DNA of 64,000 nucleotides from Agriotes lineatus (lineage: Eukaryota > Arthropoda > Insecta > Coleoptera > Elateridae): positions 1 through 64,000 of the forward strand of contig CALNHX010002707.1 of the NCBI GenBank assembly GCA_940337035.1, in the 5' to 3' direction. The notes beneath the pieces were generated by a model. It was given only the letters and a program-made list of their open reading frames with translations, ran no database searches and was not told the origin of the DNA. Shown here one piece after another: positions 22,975 through 35,187 of the stretch (positions are counted from its first letter, which is position 1; each line of letters opens with the position of its first letter). The position numbers were made by a program, and so were the translations under genes.

Positions 22975-24178
22975 GCAATCACTGTCAAGCAAGATAATTT
23001 CCTCTCCAACAAGCACAATAAATGCAGACTGGTTATCCTACTCAGATCACAACTTGACGAGAATGGGATTGAGATTGTTGATTGTTACGGCAGCGATTGA
23101 CAAATCAAGACAATCCACCGTTTCTATCATTGGAGAAGACGTTGATCTAGCAGTTCTCCTATGGCAGAAACTCCAGCTGACCGAGACATTTTGTTTGTAA
23201 AACCTAGCCGTGGAAATGTAAAGACCAATGTATATTCAACACAAGAGATGCAACAACTGGGACTAATGGACATTCTGTTCCTACATGCTTTCACTGGCTG
23301 CGATACTACGTCAGCAGCATTCGTGTTATCAAACTGTACCAAAACACCCTGACGGCAAAACCGTTGAAGTCTATTCTGATCTTTCCTCATTCACAAGCTC
23401 AAGTTGAGGAAGAAGGGAAAAATGTCTCTTGAGATGTCATGGTGCAAAAGCAAAGGAGGCATCTCTTAACCACTGCCGGCTATCGCTACCACCTATTCGT
23501 CCCATTAGTAGAAAACGTCAAACCTGATATTTCTCTCTCCCACCGACTGAGAGGTCATCTAAGAAGCATTGCTTCAGAACATATCACCGGCCTGGTGGCC
23601 TAGTGGTTAGAGTGGCAGCATAGTAATCACAGCGATGAGCGGTCCCGGGTTCAAACCCGAGGGGGGCACAAATTTACGTTGAAAAACGTACAATATCAGT
23701 CCTTCTCAAGACTAACCAGGAACACCTGAAGACGGAGTAGATCAAAACTCCCGAAACGTTGTGTGATTTACACCCTAGACAGTGGAAAAAGTCCGAAAAA
23801 CATATAATATCACCAGGTCCAGCAGTGGTTAGAAAACGAGGTATCCGCTGAACTGTGGGGGTGTGAACATAAACCAGGCAACCAGATCGCTCCTGACCAG
23901 CAGCACCAGAAAAAAAATTAAAATAATTTTCTGCCGGTGCACCAAAGACTGCAGCAAATGGCAAATGTGGGTGCAGGAAAGCATAGATAAAGTGCTCCCC
24001 CATTTGTCAAAAGTGCCAAGAAAATTGTCTCAATGGCATCCCCCTCTTAGAAAACGAGGATAACGATGCCGAAGAAGTGGAAGACGAGGTGGAAGAAAAT
24101 ATAGACAAACAAGACGCGGAGTACGGGCCACCACCTCAGCTGACTCCAGGACCCTCTCGCCCAAGGGAGCCAAAGTAA
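22975..24178 (+). pseudogene. PIN/FEN1-like nuclease family protein, broken
   Basis: C-terminal part of a multi-copy invertebrate protein family of unknown role. The reading shifts frame: DNFLSNKHNKCRLVILLRSQ (22998-23058), STVSIIGEDVDLAVLL (about 23115-23162), then PADRDILFVKPSRGN and LFLHAFTGCDTTSA (23173-23325), SLPPTERSSKKHCFRTY (about 23535-23585), VQQWLENEVSAELWGCE (from about 23819), IFCRCTKDCSKW (23921-23956), and an acidic tail ENEDNDAEEVEDEVEENIDK ending REPK-stop at 24178. The EDxD and GCDTTS blocks fall where FEN1/XPG nucleases have TEDMD and GSDYC, which suggests a PIN-like metal-binding site. That is inference from motif order. The Cys-rich piece resembles a CXC domain. The first acidic motif is damaged by a small deletion and TGA near 23097. 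A SINE interrupts the gene at 23589-23806. Confidence 0.65.
23589..23806 (+). mobile_element. tRNA-derived SINE, 218 bp, with 8-bp target duplication
   Basis: Starts GGCCTGGTGGCCTAGTGGTT, a polymerase III A box (TGGCCTAGTGG), with a B box (GGTTCAAACCC) at about 23649-23659. The head resembles a tRNA. The body carries CCTGAAGACGG...CCGAAACGTTG, and the end is A-rich (GAAAAACATATA). ATATCACC precedes it at 23581-23588 and follows it at 23807-23814. Removing the insertion and one copy restores continuous family sequence of the interrupted gene across the junction, which fixes both ends exactly. Confidence 0.88.
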
Positions 24179-24836
24179 TTGTGATTTTGTATTATGAATT
24201 TTCGTTAATGTTATTACAAGTTCATGTACTTAATGTCATTCTATTTTTTAAATTAAATTATTTTAAATTGAATTTAATGTAAATGATTAGTTGTTTTTAT
24301 TATATAACTACCTTCTCCCCACGTATTACGGTATAAGTCAGCACATATAGCATTTTTACAATGGAATGACCATTATATTATAATGAGAAAGTGCAATACA
24401 CAATTCTCTGTCATATATCCCGAAATTTTCAAATTGGTATAATTTTAATGAATTTAATAAAAAATATTGAATAATATAGTCATTTTAAAGTAAATGTAAT
24501 GCTCTACAACTTCTTTCGGATGAATTTCTTTTCCAATGAACGGTAAAGAAGTTAAGAGCAAAGTTTATAAAAAAAAAACGTGAGCAAAAAAAAGTTATTC
24601 AAAATTTCCGACCTTCCCGAGCGTATACCCCGAAAACTATAACAGAAACGACAAAATGTATAGAAACATTCTTATAGAAAATTCTATCTCCCTTCCCGAC
24701 CCTCTGCACCCCTCTCACAACCTAATTCCGGAGTCTTTCGGTATATTTACATCCTAACTAGTCCAAACCCTGAAGTCAAAAATTGGGATCTCGGCATTTT
24801 CCTCTAGACTTCCTTCATTGACTAGACTATAAATAA

Positions 24837-27800
24837 TACAATCACCATTACAGCGGGTAATAGTAAAAAATGAGAAGAGGAAAAATTACAGTTTTAGATA
24901 TCCTAGTGACGTTAAACTAATTGAATCGAGTGCGACAGGATCTTCCTCCTTCTTTTCAGACTTGTGCAGTGAGAAAAGAAAGAAAAGAAATTTAATTAAA
25001 GTCTAAAGCAATTAATTCTACAAAATGGCGTAAGAAGCACAAATTTTTATCGTGAAGCACAGAAAGACCAAAACCATGAATCAACATGAATTTGTAAACC
25101 AAACAATTCTGTTTACCTTGTTCTTATGGTTTAACTAAATTCCTGGGTGAACCCCAAACGAAAAATTCCAGGGTTAACAAAACAAAAACTTCATCCCATT
25201 CATCGTTTATTAATAACTAACTAGATGGAAAACAAGAAAGATTCATATCTTCAAAATAGTTGTCATTGTCACTTTTGGGTTTACATTTTTAATTTGTTTT
25301 TGTCCATAAGTACTATCTTCTTGTTCTTATTAGTGTGCCGTAACCATATGGATTGTTGGCATGAGTGTTAAAGCGACATTTGAAATCGCACACATTGCGC
25401 ACCTTATGTTCCAAGGATCTAAGAAAATGTTCCTGCCAGAGCGCCTCAACATATTCAACACCTTTGTATTGATCATATAGAAGAAAAAACCCATGAAGAA
25501 ATTTGAAAAAGTTATGAAACAACATTAAAGTACCTTTAATTGAAAACTAAATGATAATATCTAGGTACGTATCTAAGTATTAGAATTTAAAAAAAAAAAC
25601 TGACAGATTATGGTGTAACCTGTTGTAGAGAAAAACAGTTTAGATAGTTAAAGCAAAATTTGATACATAGAATAGAAGGAATTCACACTAAATATTCATA
25701 GAATGTAAAAACACATATTACAGGCAATATTTATAGGTTTGGTATTAGTATTAATATTTTAAGAACTCAAGTTCTGATAATAGCGATCTACAAGGCGAAA
25801 AAACTATTTAAAATATCCTTTCTCAACTCTCTTGCATTTTATTCCAGATTTATACACGCTGGATCATCTTAAGATTGCGATGTTACCAGATTTTTGTGTA
25901 AAGATATACATATACATTTCATACTTTTACCGTATTTCACCGCAAATGAGCATTTTGTTGCATATACAAGAACTTACTTAACCTACATATTTAAAAATGC
26001 GTCTACTTCACCGGAATTCTGATCAGTTAGCATCACATACAGTTGGGATGAAAGGATGAAAGGTATTCCCCACAGGCGATTTCCTCGCCCAATGGAAGTA
26101 CCTGTAATTACTGTAAAATCTATTGATTTGTACAGCAAATCGTAAAAATATAGACTCATTGTAAATATTATGAAGAAAAAAGGCAAATGAATTATGCTGA
26201 AGTGGATCTAATCTTCTAAAGATATTCTGCTTTCCTTGAATTTCCTAACCAGATTCTGAGAACCTTCAAATAAATAAGAGTTTCAGGGAACCCAGCCGTT
26301 CGAAACGCCTTGGTTTAGTTTTTATCAGGAGTTGTTTATGGGTTTTAATAGTCGGAGCTAATCTAAACACGGGCAGACAAGATTAATAATATCCGCTTGT
26401 CCAATGGATTTTTTGTTTCGGGTTACAATGTTACATAGACACTTTAGACTTTACTGCTGCACAAATGCATGTTTATAGTTCACAAAGCTTTGAAGAAGCA
26501 AAAAGATCAGTCTCTGTTCTCACTGCATTTATCTGTTATTAATCTATTCGTTTCTAAAAACTCATGACCGTGCAGTAATTAAAAATGCAAGGTGTTTTGT
26601 AGTAACTCCGTATGTGCACATCTAAATACATTTCTTGGAAGCAGAAAATTTCCCGTTAATACGCCATTATAAATTCATTTTATATCTGCAGGGATTTAAT
26701 ACTACACGCACGGCGCTGCTGAAGGCCGAAACTGTTAACATCATCTTTTTACAATTATACATACAGGCTATTTATGTCTGAGATTAAAGACAAATTGATT
26801 GCTAATATTAGAAAGGCAAATAAAATTAGACAAACTTTTTACAGCACAAGGAATTATGCCTGCAAAACTGGCATTATATAGACCTAGCAAGAAGTTTTGT
26901 TGAACCACTTAATCAAGAACAATATTTTATACTGGCAATCATTATATAAGGATTTATTAAATACATAAAACATATAATAAACTTCACTTTTTCTTGTATA
27001 TACATTTATGTATTAGCCTATTTTTTTTTGAACATCTACAATAGCACGAGCATTTTTTACTAGAGCTTTCTTGAAATTAAACCTAGTTATTATTTTATTA
27101 AATTTTGCAATCGTTCAAACCTTACGTGTTAATTAACATCCTTACTGTTATTTGTATTTGTGTTTTCTCTTTCTTGAATAAATCCATTTGTATGTACAAA
27201 TTCAGTTTATTTTAATTTGCCTATTTAGTAGAATCTGGAACCATGAGGATTTTACAGCATAGTGCTATGACATTGTATCCGCAAACGACTCCTGTTAATC
27301 CATAAGTTATGTTTAAAAAATAATTAAATAAAAAATAACAGAATTGGCTAGGCTTTAATCGTTAAAAATCTTAATATTGAACAAATAAAAAAGTTGTTGC
27401 ATAAAACGTGTAATGATATGTCACTATAAGAATTAAATGGGTTTTTGGTGAAGATTATTGACTTAATTTTGGAGCAGATAGCATTTGAAGGACTAATAAC
27501 TGAGGAGGAATGTTAACAGATTGCTTTTAGATCAATACAAGACGGTTTCTCCATTAATAAAAATCAATATGCAAATATAATTTAATTAAATAGTATTTTA
27601 CTGTGAAATGGTCTTAATGCAATGCACAAGAATGTTACTATATGCTAAAAATGAATATTGGACAAGTTGTTTAAAAAATAATAAGGTTGGTCACATTAGA
27701 GCATGTCGATAGTGACAAGGAAATTGGCACATGAATAACATAAAGAATATGTAATTATAAATAAGAAATAAGAAAGAAAGTACCTGTAAGCAAAATTAAA

Positions 27801-28231
27801 AGCGTAAACCGAAAAGAATCATTAAAATGTTTTTATGTGAGCCACTGTCCAATTATGACGATTTATAAAATTAAATGTACTCTAGTATTAACTAGATGTA
27901 AAAATTAATGACATGTCAGTTACTTGGTAATAATCATTAATTAATAAATAGCAATCCGAAAGATAATAACTTGTAGCCTGATCTGGTTATCTTAATTTGA
28001 TTTAGTTTAATTAAAATTTTTGCCACAATCGCCGGAGTGAAACCGGCCCCTAGATAGCTCAGAAAAAGCCAAAGTGTCACTTATTAATCTCAAGCTTGCT
28101 ACCCAAGAAGAGAAAAGAGAATAATTTTTCTAAGCATATAATAAGTTTCAACTATATACAAGTCAATTAAATTGTATTCAAAATCAGAAAATAAATTATA
28201 ATAACGTTTATAACTCGAATCGTTCTCTTCT
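24837..28231. other. Long AT-rich intergenic block
   Basis: No coding frame beyond 70 codons and no recognised element in about 3.4 kb. Poly-A/T runs and short AT repeats are frequent. This is the longest featureless stretch of the left half. Confidence 0.5.
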
Positions 28232-28708
28232 TGTAGTGGATCTCGCTCGCTGGGATTCGGGCCCTGTCAGCTATTTATGGACCAGATTATGCATCGAGTA
28301 GGTCACGTGACTCGTAGGCAGATCGTCGATCTTGAAAGCTGCAACATCAGTTGATTAGTGAAACCGCCATTGACAGCGGCATGTAAACACAAATCTTTAC
28401 TCTGAACTTTTAAACGTGCGAAAGTGCAGGCAAAATAATATTAGATAACGTGCATACCTTGTATTATCGACGTTATCGCAGCCTCGCCTGGATGTCGTAC
28501 TTTCATTGCGTCCACCTACAGGGTGGACTTCCTGCAGTGAACTTTGGGCCACTCTCGCGTTATGTCCCCCAAGTCGTCATTAGTAAATTAATGCGGCGTT
28601 TAGACTAGAGCGAATTAGTTTCTCGGCTCTATAGTGTTCGCCGAGTGGTCGGAGCCTGGGGAATTGCTCGAGGTAGTTTGATCGGTAAAATCTGTGGGAG
28701 TTTCAGCG

Positions 28709-29000
28709 GGATCTTCTTGCCCCATAGCGCACAATGGAACCTTCCTGGCAAGACGGAACGAAGGGGGTAGTTCACAGGTTTGACAGGCTTCTTGCCGGAT
28801 AGCGCACAATTCGGAACCCTCCTGCCAAAATGGAACGAAGGTGGTAGTTTTATAGGTTAGACAGGCTTCTTGCCGGATAGCGCACAATTTGGAACCCTCC
28901 TCGCAAAACGGAACGAAGGGGGTAGTTTACAGGTTTGACATGCTTCTTGCCAAATAGCGCACTATTCGGAACCCTCCTGGCAAGACTAGGTGAAGGAGAA
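28709..29000. repeat. Tandem repeat, four copies of about 77 bp
   Basis: Units start near 28709, 28785, 28863 and 28940, each with CTTCTTGCC, ATAGCGCAC, GGAACC(C/T)TCCT and GAACGAAGG...GTAGTT (the last unit ends early). Spacing is 76-78 bp. Read on the minus strand it gives a 90-codon frame with repeated CAIRQEAC, which is a product of the repeat. Confidence 0.85.
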
Positions 29001-29073
29001 GAAACATGTAAAATTCTAGAAAAATTCTTAGGAAATTCTCATTAAATTCTGTCTTGAAATAGCTTCGGATCTG

Positions 29074-29083
29074 CTTTATATAG
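29074..29083 (-). promoter_or_regulatory. TATA box in LTR-like block
   Basis: CTATATAAAG on the minus strand, flanked upstream by GGGCCGGG, about 200 bp inside the TGTA end of the LTR-like block. Position and context fit a polymerase II core promoter. Confidence 0.4.
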
Positions 29084-29286
29084 CCCGGCCCAGCGTACTC
29101 GGCGGAAGGGATTCTTGCTTTAGGTGCGCGGAGGAATCCCTGCGTCTGTTCGCGATGACGCCGCTTATCGTCTTCCATGCGGACTAAAGATGTAGCGCTC
29201 CGATTTATAACGTGAATTACGCCAGGGAGAATGCGCGAATTAATATTTAACTACAAAATCGCGTTCGCGCTGGGCGAAACGTTACA

Positions 29287-29759
29287 AACTGGAAACTGAA
29301 TAATAAACTAGTAATCAAGTTGAGTGGTGTTTTAATAACGAGGGTTATATGTGAACGTATTTGCATAACAGAAAGTTGGCTTGTGGAACAGACAATTAAA
29401 TTGCAAAGTAAGTATTTTGTACAAGCCCCAATTTTCTTAACCCTTATAAGGCAATTGAATCAAGGATTGAGAATTACGGTGGCGCCCAAGAGAAATAAGT
29501 ACAGTTTTAGTCATTTATCCTACAACAGGACCGGACTTCACGAGTTTTACAAGTCTTGCTCTATTACTGGCTAGCCTGGGTTGGTCGGAGGCGTTTCTAC
29601 CGCTTGCTTTTCAACGCAACTTGCATCTGTTGTAAGTGCGGTCCGGTGTTGTCGTTAAGTCGTGTTTATATCGTAATAGAGTTTGACAACCAAAGAACTA
29701 CTAAAACAGCTTCGGATGGAAGTCCTAATAAATTTAACCTGACTGATCAATATAACTGA
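29287..29759. other. Spacer, no supported gene
   Basis: Frames of 84 and 67 codons at 29320-29574 and 29556-29759 lack motifs. TGGCGCCCAAG at about 29481-29491 looks like an LTR-element primer-binding site, but the sequence before it does not end in CA. Confidence 0.3.
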
Positions 29760-30110
29760 GAATCTATTAGAAGAGAAAAAATATTGCTCTATAATCCTTT
29801 TAGATGTAAAAAATGCACGCAAATTCTAAAGTCGTGGGTATATTTCTGATAGACGCTATAAAATGAAACAAAATAAAAGTATTCAGAAGTGTAATGAAAC
29901 CTACCCTGTATCTATTGTAGATTTGTGACACTAACAAAACTTTTGCTGGTGACATTGATAGATTAGCTGTAGGAAACAACTATGGCGAAAGCTGTAGAAA
30001 AACTGTAAACTGATGTAAATCAGATCAGCAATTAGAAAAAAAATGAGGCGCTTACTAAACATATTCCAGTAACCATTAATAAGAGTCAAACACTACTATC
30101 TATAATAGAC
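29760..30110 (+). pseudogene. Weak LINE reverse transcriptase scrap
   Basis: LLEEKKYCSIILLDVKNARKF near 29765-29828 resembles the motif A region 'YCxLVxLDVKNAFN' of R1/I-type reverse transcriptases. Downstream, PVTINKSQTLL near 30070-30100 recalls the 'KTxxxLI' block, but no catalytic pair can be read between them. Heavily decayed, clade uncertain, and possibly part of the LINE that follows. Confidence 0.3.
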
Positions 30111-30119
30111 GTTAAGCTA

Positions 30120-31830
30120 CGCTGAAGAGTACACGTTAACAAGAAAAGGGAATAACTTGAAATCAGATACAGAAGATGCTCGAAGACTAGCAGACTGGAA
30201 CAAAAACTTCTCCAGATGGAACAAAAACTTCTCCAGATTGAATGAACAACAAGAAGAATACGAACACATAAAGTAATGCATAATAGAAGTACCACAGGAA
30301 GTCTTGGCAGCCTTGAAAACGAAACATTTAAAAAATAAACCGTACTGGTGGGATAAGGAAATATAGGCTCTAATTAAACAAAAAACAACAGATTCATTTA
30401 AAGACTCTTCAGAACAACGATCCCGAAACTAAATAAAACTACAGACGAATAAATAGAAGAGTAAAAGAAGGAGTGATAAACAAAAAGAAAGCAACGTGGA
30501 TAAAAAATGTGAATAGTTTGACCACTGTTTGGAAGGTACAAAAAGCTCCGAAGCATGGAAGGCCGTTAGCACGATAAAAAGTACTGAAAAACAGGGAACC
30601 ATATTACTGTTTAATATTAAACAATATACCACACAAAGAATGGGTTAAATACTTTAAAAACCTCCTGGAAGAAAAAAGACCCCAGTTTCTAGAAATACAA
30701 CAAAGTAACCACGACGATATTATTGGAGACAAAATAGACCTAGGAGGTATGAGGTGTGAAAGAAGCAATTATATCAACCAAGTTAAAGAAATTACCAGGG
30801 CCAGAACTTATTAGGTACGGGCCACAAAAAATCTGATTGAAAAAGGGATAGAAAACAAACAGCCAAAAGAACAAGCAGGGTTCCGGGCAGGTCGGTCCAC
30901 GGTCGACAATATATTTACGCATGAAGCATTAATAGATTTATAAAAAGCATATGGCAGCGTTCCAGTATCACAACTGTAGAAAGAAATGCAAAAATTAGGG
31001 ATAAATGAAACTGTGATTCTAGCTTCCAAACAGTACTACAATACAACCTCAATAAGAATAAAGGTAGGAAACGAAATAACGACGCCAATGAACAGTACAA
31101 AAGGTCTCAGACAAGGGTGTTGTCTCACACTTTTTAAAATACACCTGGACAAAGCTTTACAAGGGTGGACAAGAAAATGTAAAAACATGGGACTAAGAGT
31201 GGGAGACGATAGATTATATAGTCTATATTTTGCTGACGACCAAGTGGTCATAGCGAAAGATGAAAATGACTTAAGTTGCATGATTAGGAAACTGAATGAG
31301 GAATATCAACGATTTGGTCTAACTATAAATAGAGCAAAGACAAAGTAAGGGAAAGAATAACTAAAGGCAGAAAAGTGATAACAGCTCTGAACTCAATTTT
31401 ATGGGTTAAGTACATCAGAAAAAATACAAATAGAACAAATTTACAAAAGCATGGTCAAAAGTGTAATAACATACGGTGCACAAGTGTGGAATTTAAGCAA
31501 GGCAAATAAGAATAGATTGATGGCCACAGAAATGGATTATCTTAGAAGAAGTTGTAGAATATCACTATTAGAAAGAGTTAGAAATGAATATATACGGAAT
31601 TGCATACAAAAAGGGTTGGACAAAGCCAGATGGCCTAGAAAAATATTAGAGTGGGTACCTCAGGAAAGAAAGAAAAAAGGAAGGCTTAGGAGAAGTTGGA
31701 GATATGAGATAGACGAAGCAATGAGAGCTAGAGATATAAATGAAGGGGATTGCTATAATAGAAGAACCTCCAAACTGGGGACGGAGAAACCGTAGCACCT
31801 ACAGCAGGCTATTGACTCCAAGAACAAACC
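30120..31830 (+). pseudogene. LINE (endonuclease-reverse transcriptase type), decayed
   Basis: The first 850 bp are a broken Lys/Glu-rich linker (LKNKPYWWDKEI near 30330, EEKRPQFLE near 30668). RT motifs follow: EQAGFRAGRSTVDNIFTHEA near 30870-30930, then a 120-codon open frame at 30986-31348 with KGLRQGCCLTLFKIHLDKAL and LYSLYFADDQVVIA, where the catalytic FADD is intact. A second frame at 31451-31795 gives the C-terminal part, VKSVITYGAQVWNLSKANKN and ATEMDYLRRSCR to RKILEWVPQERKKKGR. This pattern is common in insect LINEs annotated only as endonuclease-reverse transcriptase. I do not assign a clade. Stops upstream and a missing piece between the two frames make it non-functional. Confidence 0.75.
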
Positions 31831-34800
31831 CGTTCAAATGATAGCTACATAATAGATGAAAAAAAGAAAATACAAAAAATATATTGGTTATTTAAGAGGA
31901 ACTCCCACTTTGTGAAGACATATGAAAACCCGTGTATTCAGCATGAACACGTACTAGGGAAAGCAATAATAATTACCTTCGAATATTTCAAAATAAAACT
32001 GCTGAGACTAAGGAACATCTTTGACGCACCCTAGTATGTTATATTAGCAACAGTAACCCTTATCGGGAGCTGGAAATGAAAGCTGTTGCTATGGAAGTCC
32101 AGCGATTTTTTCAGAGGCATCACGACAGACTTCATCAACATGGCCAGATCGAAGCAACCCAGCACGTGAATAACAAAGGGATAGTGCAAAGGTTCAAAAG
32201 GGGTGACTTGTTTAAAAAACACAAGCACTTTGAATTAATATACAGAAGCCCTTGAAATAGATATTCGCTTTTTTGACAATCTTCCAGGAATGTCAAATGT
32301 TGTCTAAATTAAATTTTACTTGACGATCTATCGATATCTTAACTTTGGAAGATGAAAAGCGATTAAAGAAAGAACTTTCAAAAAATGCCCAAGACCGCCA
32401 CGTTCGTCAGCACAGTCCAGTTTAAATTTGTATGCTGGAGCTCGTCCGAGAAATACGGTAGCAAATTATGGCATGTGCCAGCGGCAGCTCGCGGGGATAA
32501 ATTTGAATTGAATATAATCCAAACCGGCTCTGGGCAAAGACCGTAAGCAGTTGGCGGATACGCGATCAGCTCCAGCAGTCCATTCGCGAATTAATTTGTC
32601 CATTGCTCGATAATTGTGCGTTTCCTGCAACATACGCGGCTGAATTTGAAGAATTCGCTAAATGGCCCGCAATTACGAAACTGTACTAATAACTCGAGAC
32701 GCCGACGCGGAACCTTCAAAAGCAATTTGTCCAACATCTGGCTGCCACTTTTCGGTACGGTACCAGTTTGAAATCCGTTTGAAAATAAACGGAACTGGCA
32801 TTATGAGGACTCAAGCTAGTTTGCATCCAATATTAATCGCCGTTGTTATTGCTGCCTCAAATCAGACTATGAATATTCATTTAGCCAATCGTGAAATGTT
32901 GTATTAATTAATGAGAGCTCGTGGTGCTGCTTGCGCCGCGATTTTTCTTTTCTTGCATTTTTTCTAATGTCAAGGATTGTTGAAATAGTTGGCTCAACGA
33001 GTCGTGACCAGAAGCAACAGGTGATAGCTGGAGCACCTCGAAAAGCAGAAGCGGTAGACTAAAGTTTTAGTAACGTATTTCAAACTGCATTTAAATTGTT
33101 TTAGGACATTGACCTGCACCTTTTATTTTTTGTCTGGAGAGTTAACAAAAGCGACAACTGAAAAGCAGTAGATTATATTCGTCAACTTGTTTCAAAAGTT
33201 TACCAGACTTGGCTATAATCTTGGCTTCTTCAGAAGCTATCTAAAAACTGAAATTGACTACCTGTTTCTGGTTAAATAAGTGCGCATCTTATACGGTTGT
33301 TTTGTGTACTGCAATGGTATGATGCTTACAGCAATTCTGGTTGCATTGCTAACGTACGAAAAAGATTCAAATAGGTCCAGAATTGGTATTCTATTTATTG
33401 CAACCATAAGTCACTAGTAAATATTGATAATTACATAAGACATGGTTAGCAATAACTGTAACTAACAGAGGTTAGTAACTGAATAAAACACTGTCGTCAG
33501 GGTTGAGTTCGGCTTATTTTGCAATATTTGTGCTCGTCATGGCAAATGCATCTAATTTATGATGAATGACAGGTTAATTGTGTAACGTCAAGACATGATA
33601 GTGAATTTGCTTAAGTACAGAGGTCTTTCGAAGCGTCACGGAAATATTATGCAGCGTTTAGTATTCATATCATGATGCCAGCAATCAATAACGCAGCTAA
33701 AGGGTTAATAAGCAGTGTAACGAAGGCATACGAATGCAAAGAGTATTTGAAAAGCAACCGGGGAACTAAAAAAGACTAAAATCAAGTGCTAATAACTTGT
33801 AAACCAGTGTTTATTAAACTAAAAGTGAAAATATGCAACCAAAGTAAGGTTAGTGTGTTCCAGAATGACAAATAGAAAACACTTATTAGTTATAGATCAA
33901 AGATTGTAAAAACATACTTAAAACAATTGTTTACTGGTTGCTATGAAGACCCACATGTTCAATCGTTGTTGTTTATTAGGAAACCCAAGCGAGTAGAGCT
34001 GGTTTGTAATATTGGCTCCCAATATTGAATTGATTTCGTACATAAAAGTTTATAATTTCTACCAGTTGTCGAGTTTTATTTATTCGCCAGTGTGCAAGCC
34101 CAGAGAAAATTGATCCTGAAGCTTCGCCCATTTGTGTTTGACTTCGAAGCGATATTTTGGCAAATTGCGGAGCTGCAGGAAGCAGATAGCAGTGTGCAGC
34201 ATATAGAGGGGCCCTGGTTTGTGGTGTATAAGAAGTCAGCAACAGTTAAAAGCGTTCCAGAAGGCAGGTACGTGGTTGACGTCCCTTACAAACGTGATCC
34301 GGGTTCGAGGTAAACTTTTAAAGCCCAATTTGAGAAGGCTGGAAGCCGAAAAAGGTGCAGATCAAATTACAACAGCTGGGGAAGACTTCGTTAGTGGTCC
34401 AGAGGCAGGTAGCAGCCACAGAGTGCGTTTCAGGAGGAAATTACGAGGTTGGCGTTACCCCATTTTGCAGAAAGCGGAAATGAATTTGGCAAGCAACCAA
34501 GAAACAGTTGCCAGTTGGCGTCACCTATGACGTTAAAGAAATAAATATAGGTTAGCCAAACAAATTTAAATTCGTTAAATTGCATTGTTATTGTTTACCA
34601 TTGAGGTGAATTTATTAATTGTTAGTCGATTTGCGTTCAATTGCGCTGAACTTTTGTGTGTTCGATCAGCTCTGCTTATATTCAACAAATTAAGTTAACT
34701 GTCATTCGTTAATATTTAGCATTTTCTATAGTAGGATAAAATTTATACTGTGTTACAACCTAACTTTGCAGATATTGCAATTCTGAAAAGCTAGCCGGCG

Positions 34801-35187
34801 CATTAAATTTGAATTAGTTGCCAACAATTAAAATATAGAGGAAAACATATCATTTATTATTGCATTTAAAGCTCAATTAAATAATTATAATCTGTAATAT
34901 ATAAAAGAGTAGGCAATAATTCATATTAAAACTGAATTTATTTGTTATACCCATTTTATTTGCATAAAATAATTATATTATCCTAACAAACGTGTCACCA
35001 ACAAAGTTATTCTCATAACAGTATATTGATCTTTACCTCATTTACCATTGCTATCATATAGTCGACTCCTGTGGATAGGACTAATTTCCATGTATTGCTT
35101 ATCCGATAACCATATTGGCTTTTGTGAAAATATTTGATGATTTCTAGATTCTTTATACATATATTATGGTCATTCAAAGGAGGCCAA
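31831..35187. other. Intergenic block, nothing recognised
   Basis: No supported gene in about 3.3 kb. A purine-rich patch at about 34090-34530 has overlapping frames of 73-103 codons (34092-34313, 34219-34530) without motifs; it might be an old repeat or a lost exon. A GC-richer patch with an 81-codon frame lies at 32430-32910. Confidence 0.4.

Larger units (their letters stand above)
22779..24832 (+). mobile_element. TIR-flanked DNA element carrying PIN-like nuclease gene
   Basis: Sequence at 22779-22903 recurs inverted at about 24699-24832. Outermost: ATAGTCCAGTCAA left, TTGACTAGACTAT right. Inside: GGAGATCCCAATTTGG left, AAAATTGGGATCTC right; TTAGGAAGTAAACATACC left, GGTATATTTACATCCTAA right; and GGGTGCAGAGGG left, CCCTCTGCACCCC right. 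Weaker similarity extends some 50 bases further in. The repeats are about 125-135 bp and imperfect, roughly three quarters identical by eye. Between them lies one gene remnant on the plus strand, with the left repeat almost touching its coding sequence, so the 5' part of the gene was lost. No standard transposase is present. No clear target duplication was found. Confidence 0.68.
28232..29286 (-). mobile_element. Possible solo LTR with promoter and tandem repeats
   Basis: On the minus strand the block starts TGTAACGTTTCGCCC (at 29286) and ends CACTACA (at 28232), so it has TGTA...TACA ends, as LTRs do, and is 1055 bp long. It is GC-rich against AT-rich flanks. It holds a TATA box (CTATATAAAG, 29074-29083) placed like an LTR promoter, and four 77-bp tandem repeats. 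No matching target duplication or primer-binding site is seen next to it, and no second copy occurs in the window. It could instead be a host promoter region. Confidence 0.35.

Noticed and set aside
28927..29178. 83-codon minus-strand frame starting MEDDKRRHREQ
   Set aside because: It sits over the TATA box and the edge of the 77-bp repeats in the LTR-like block. No domain recognised.
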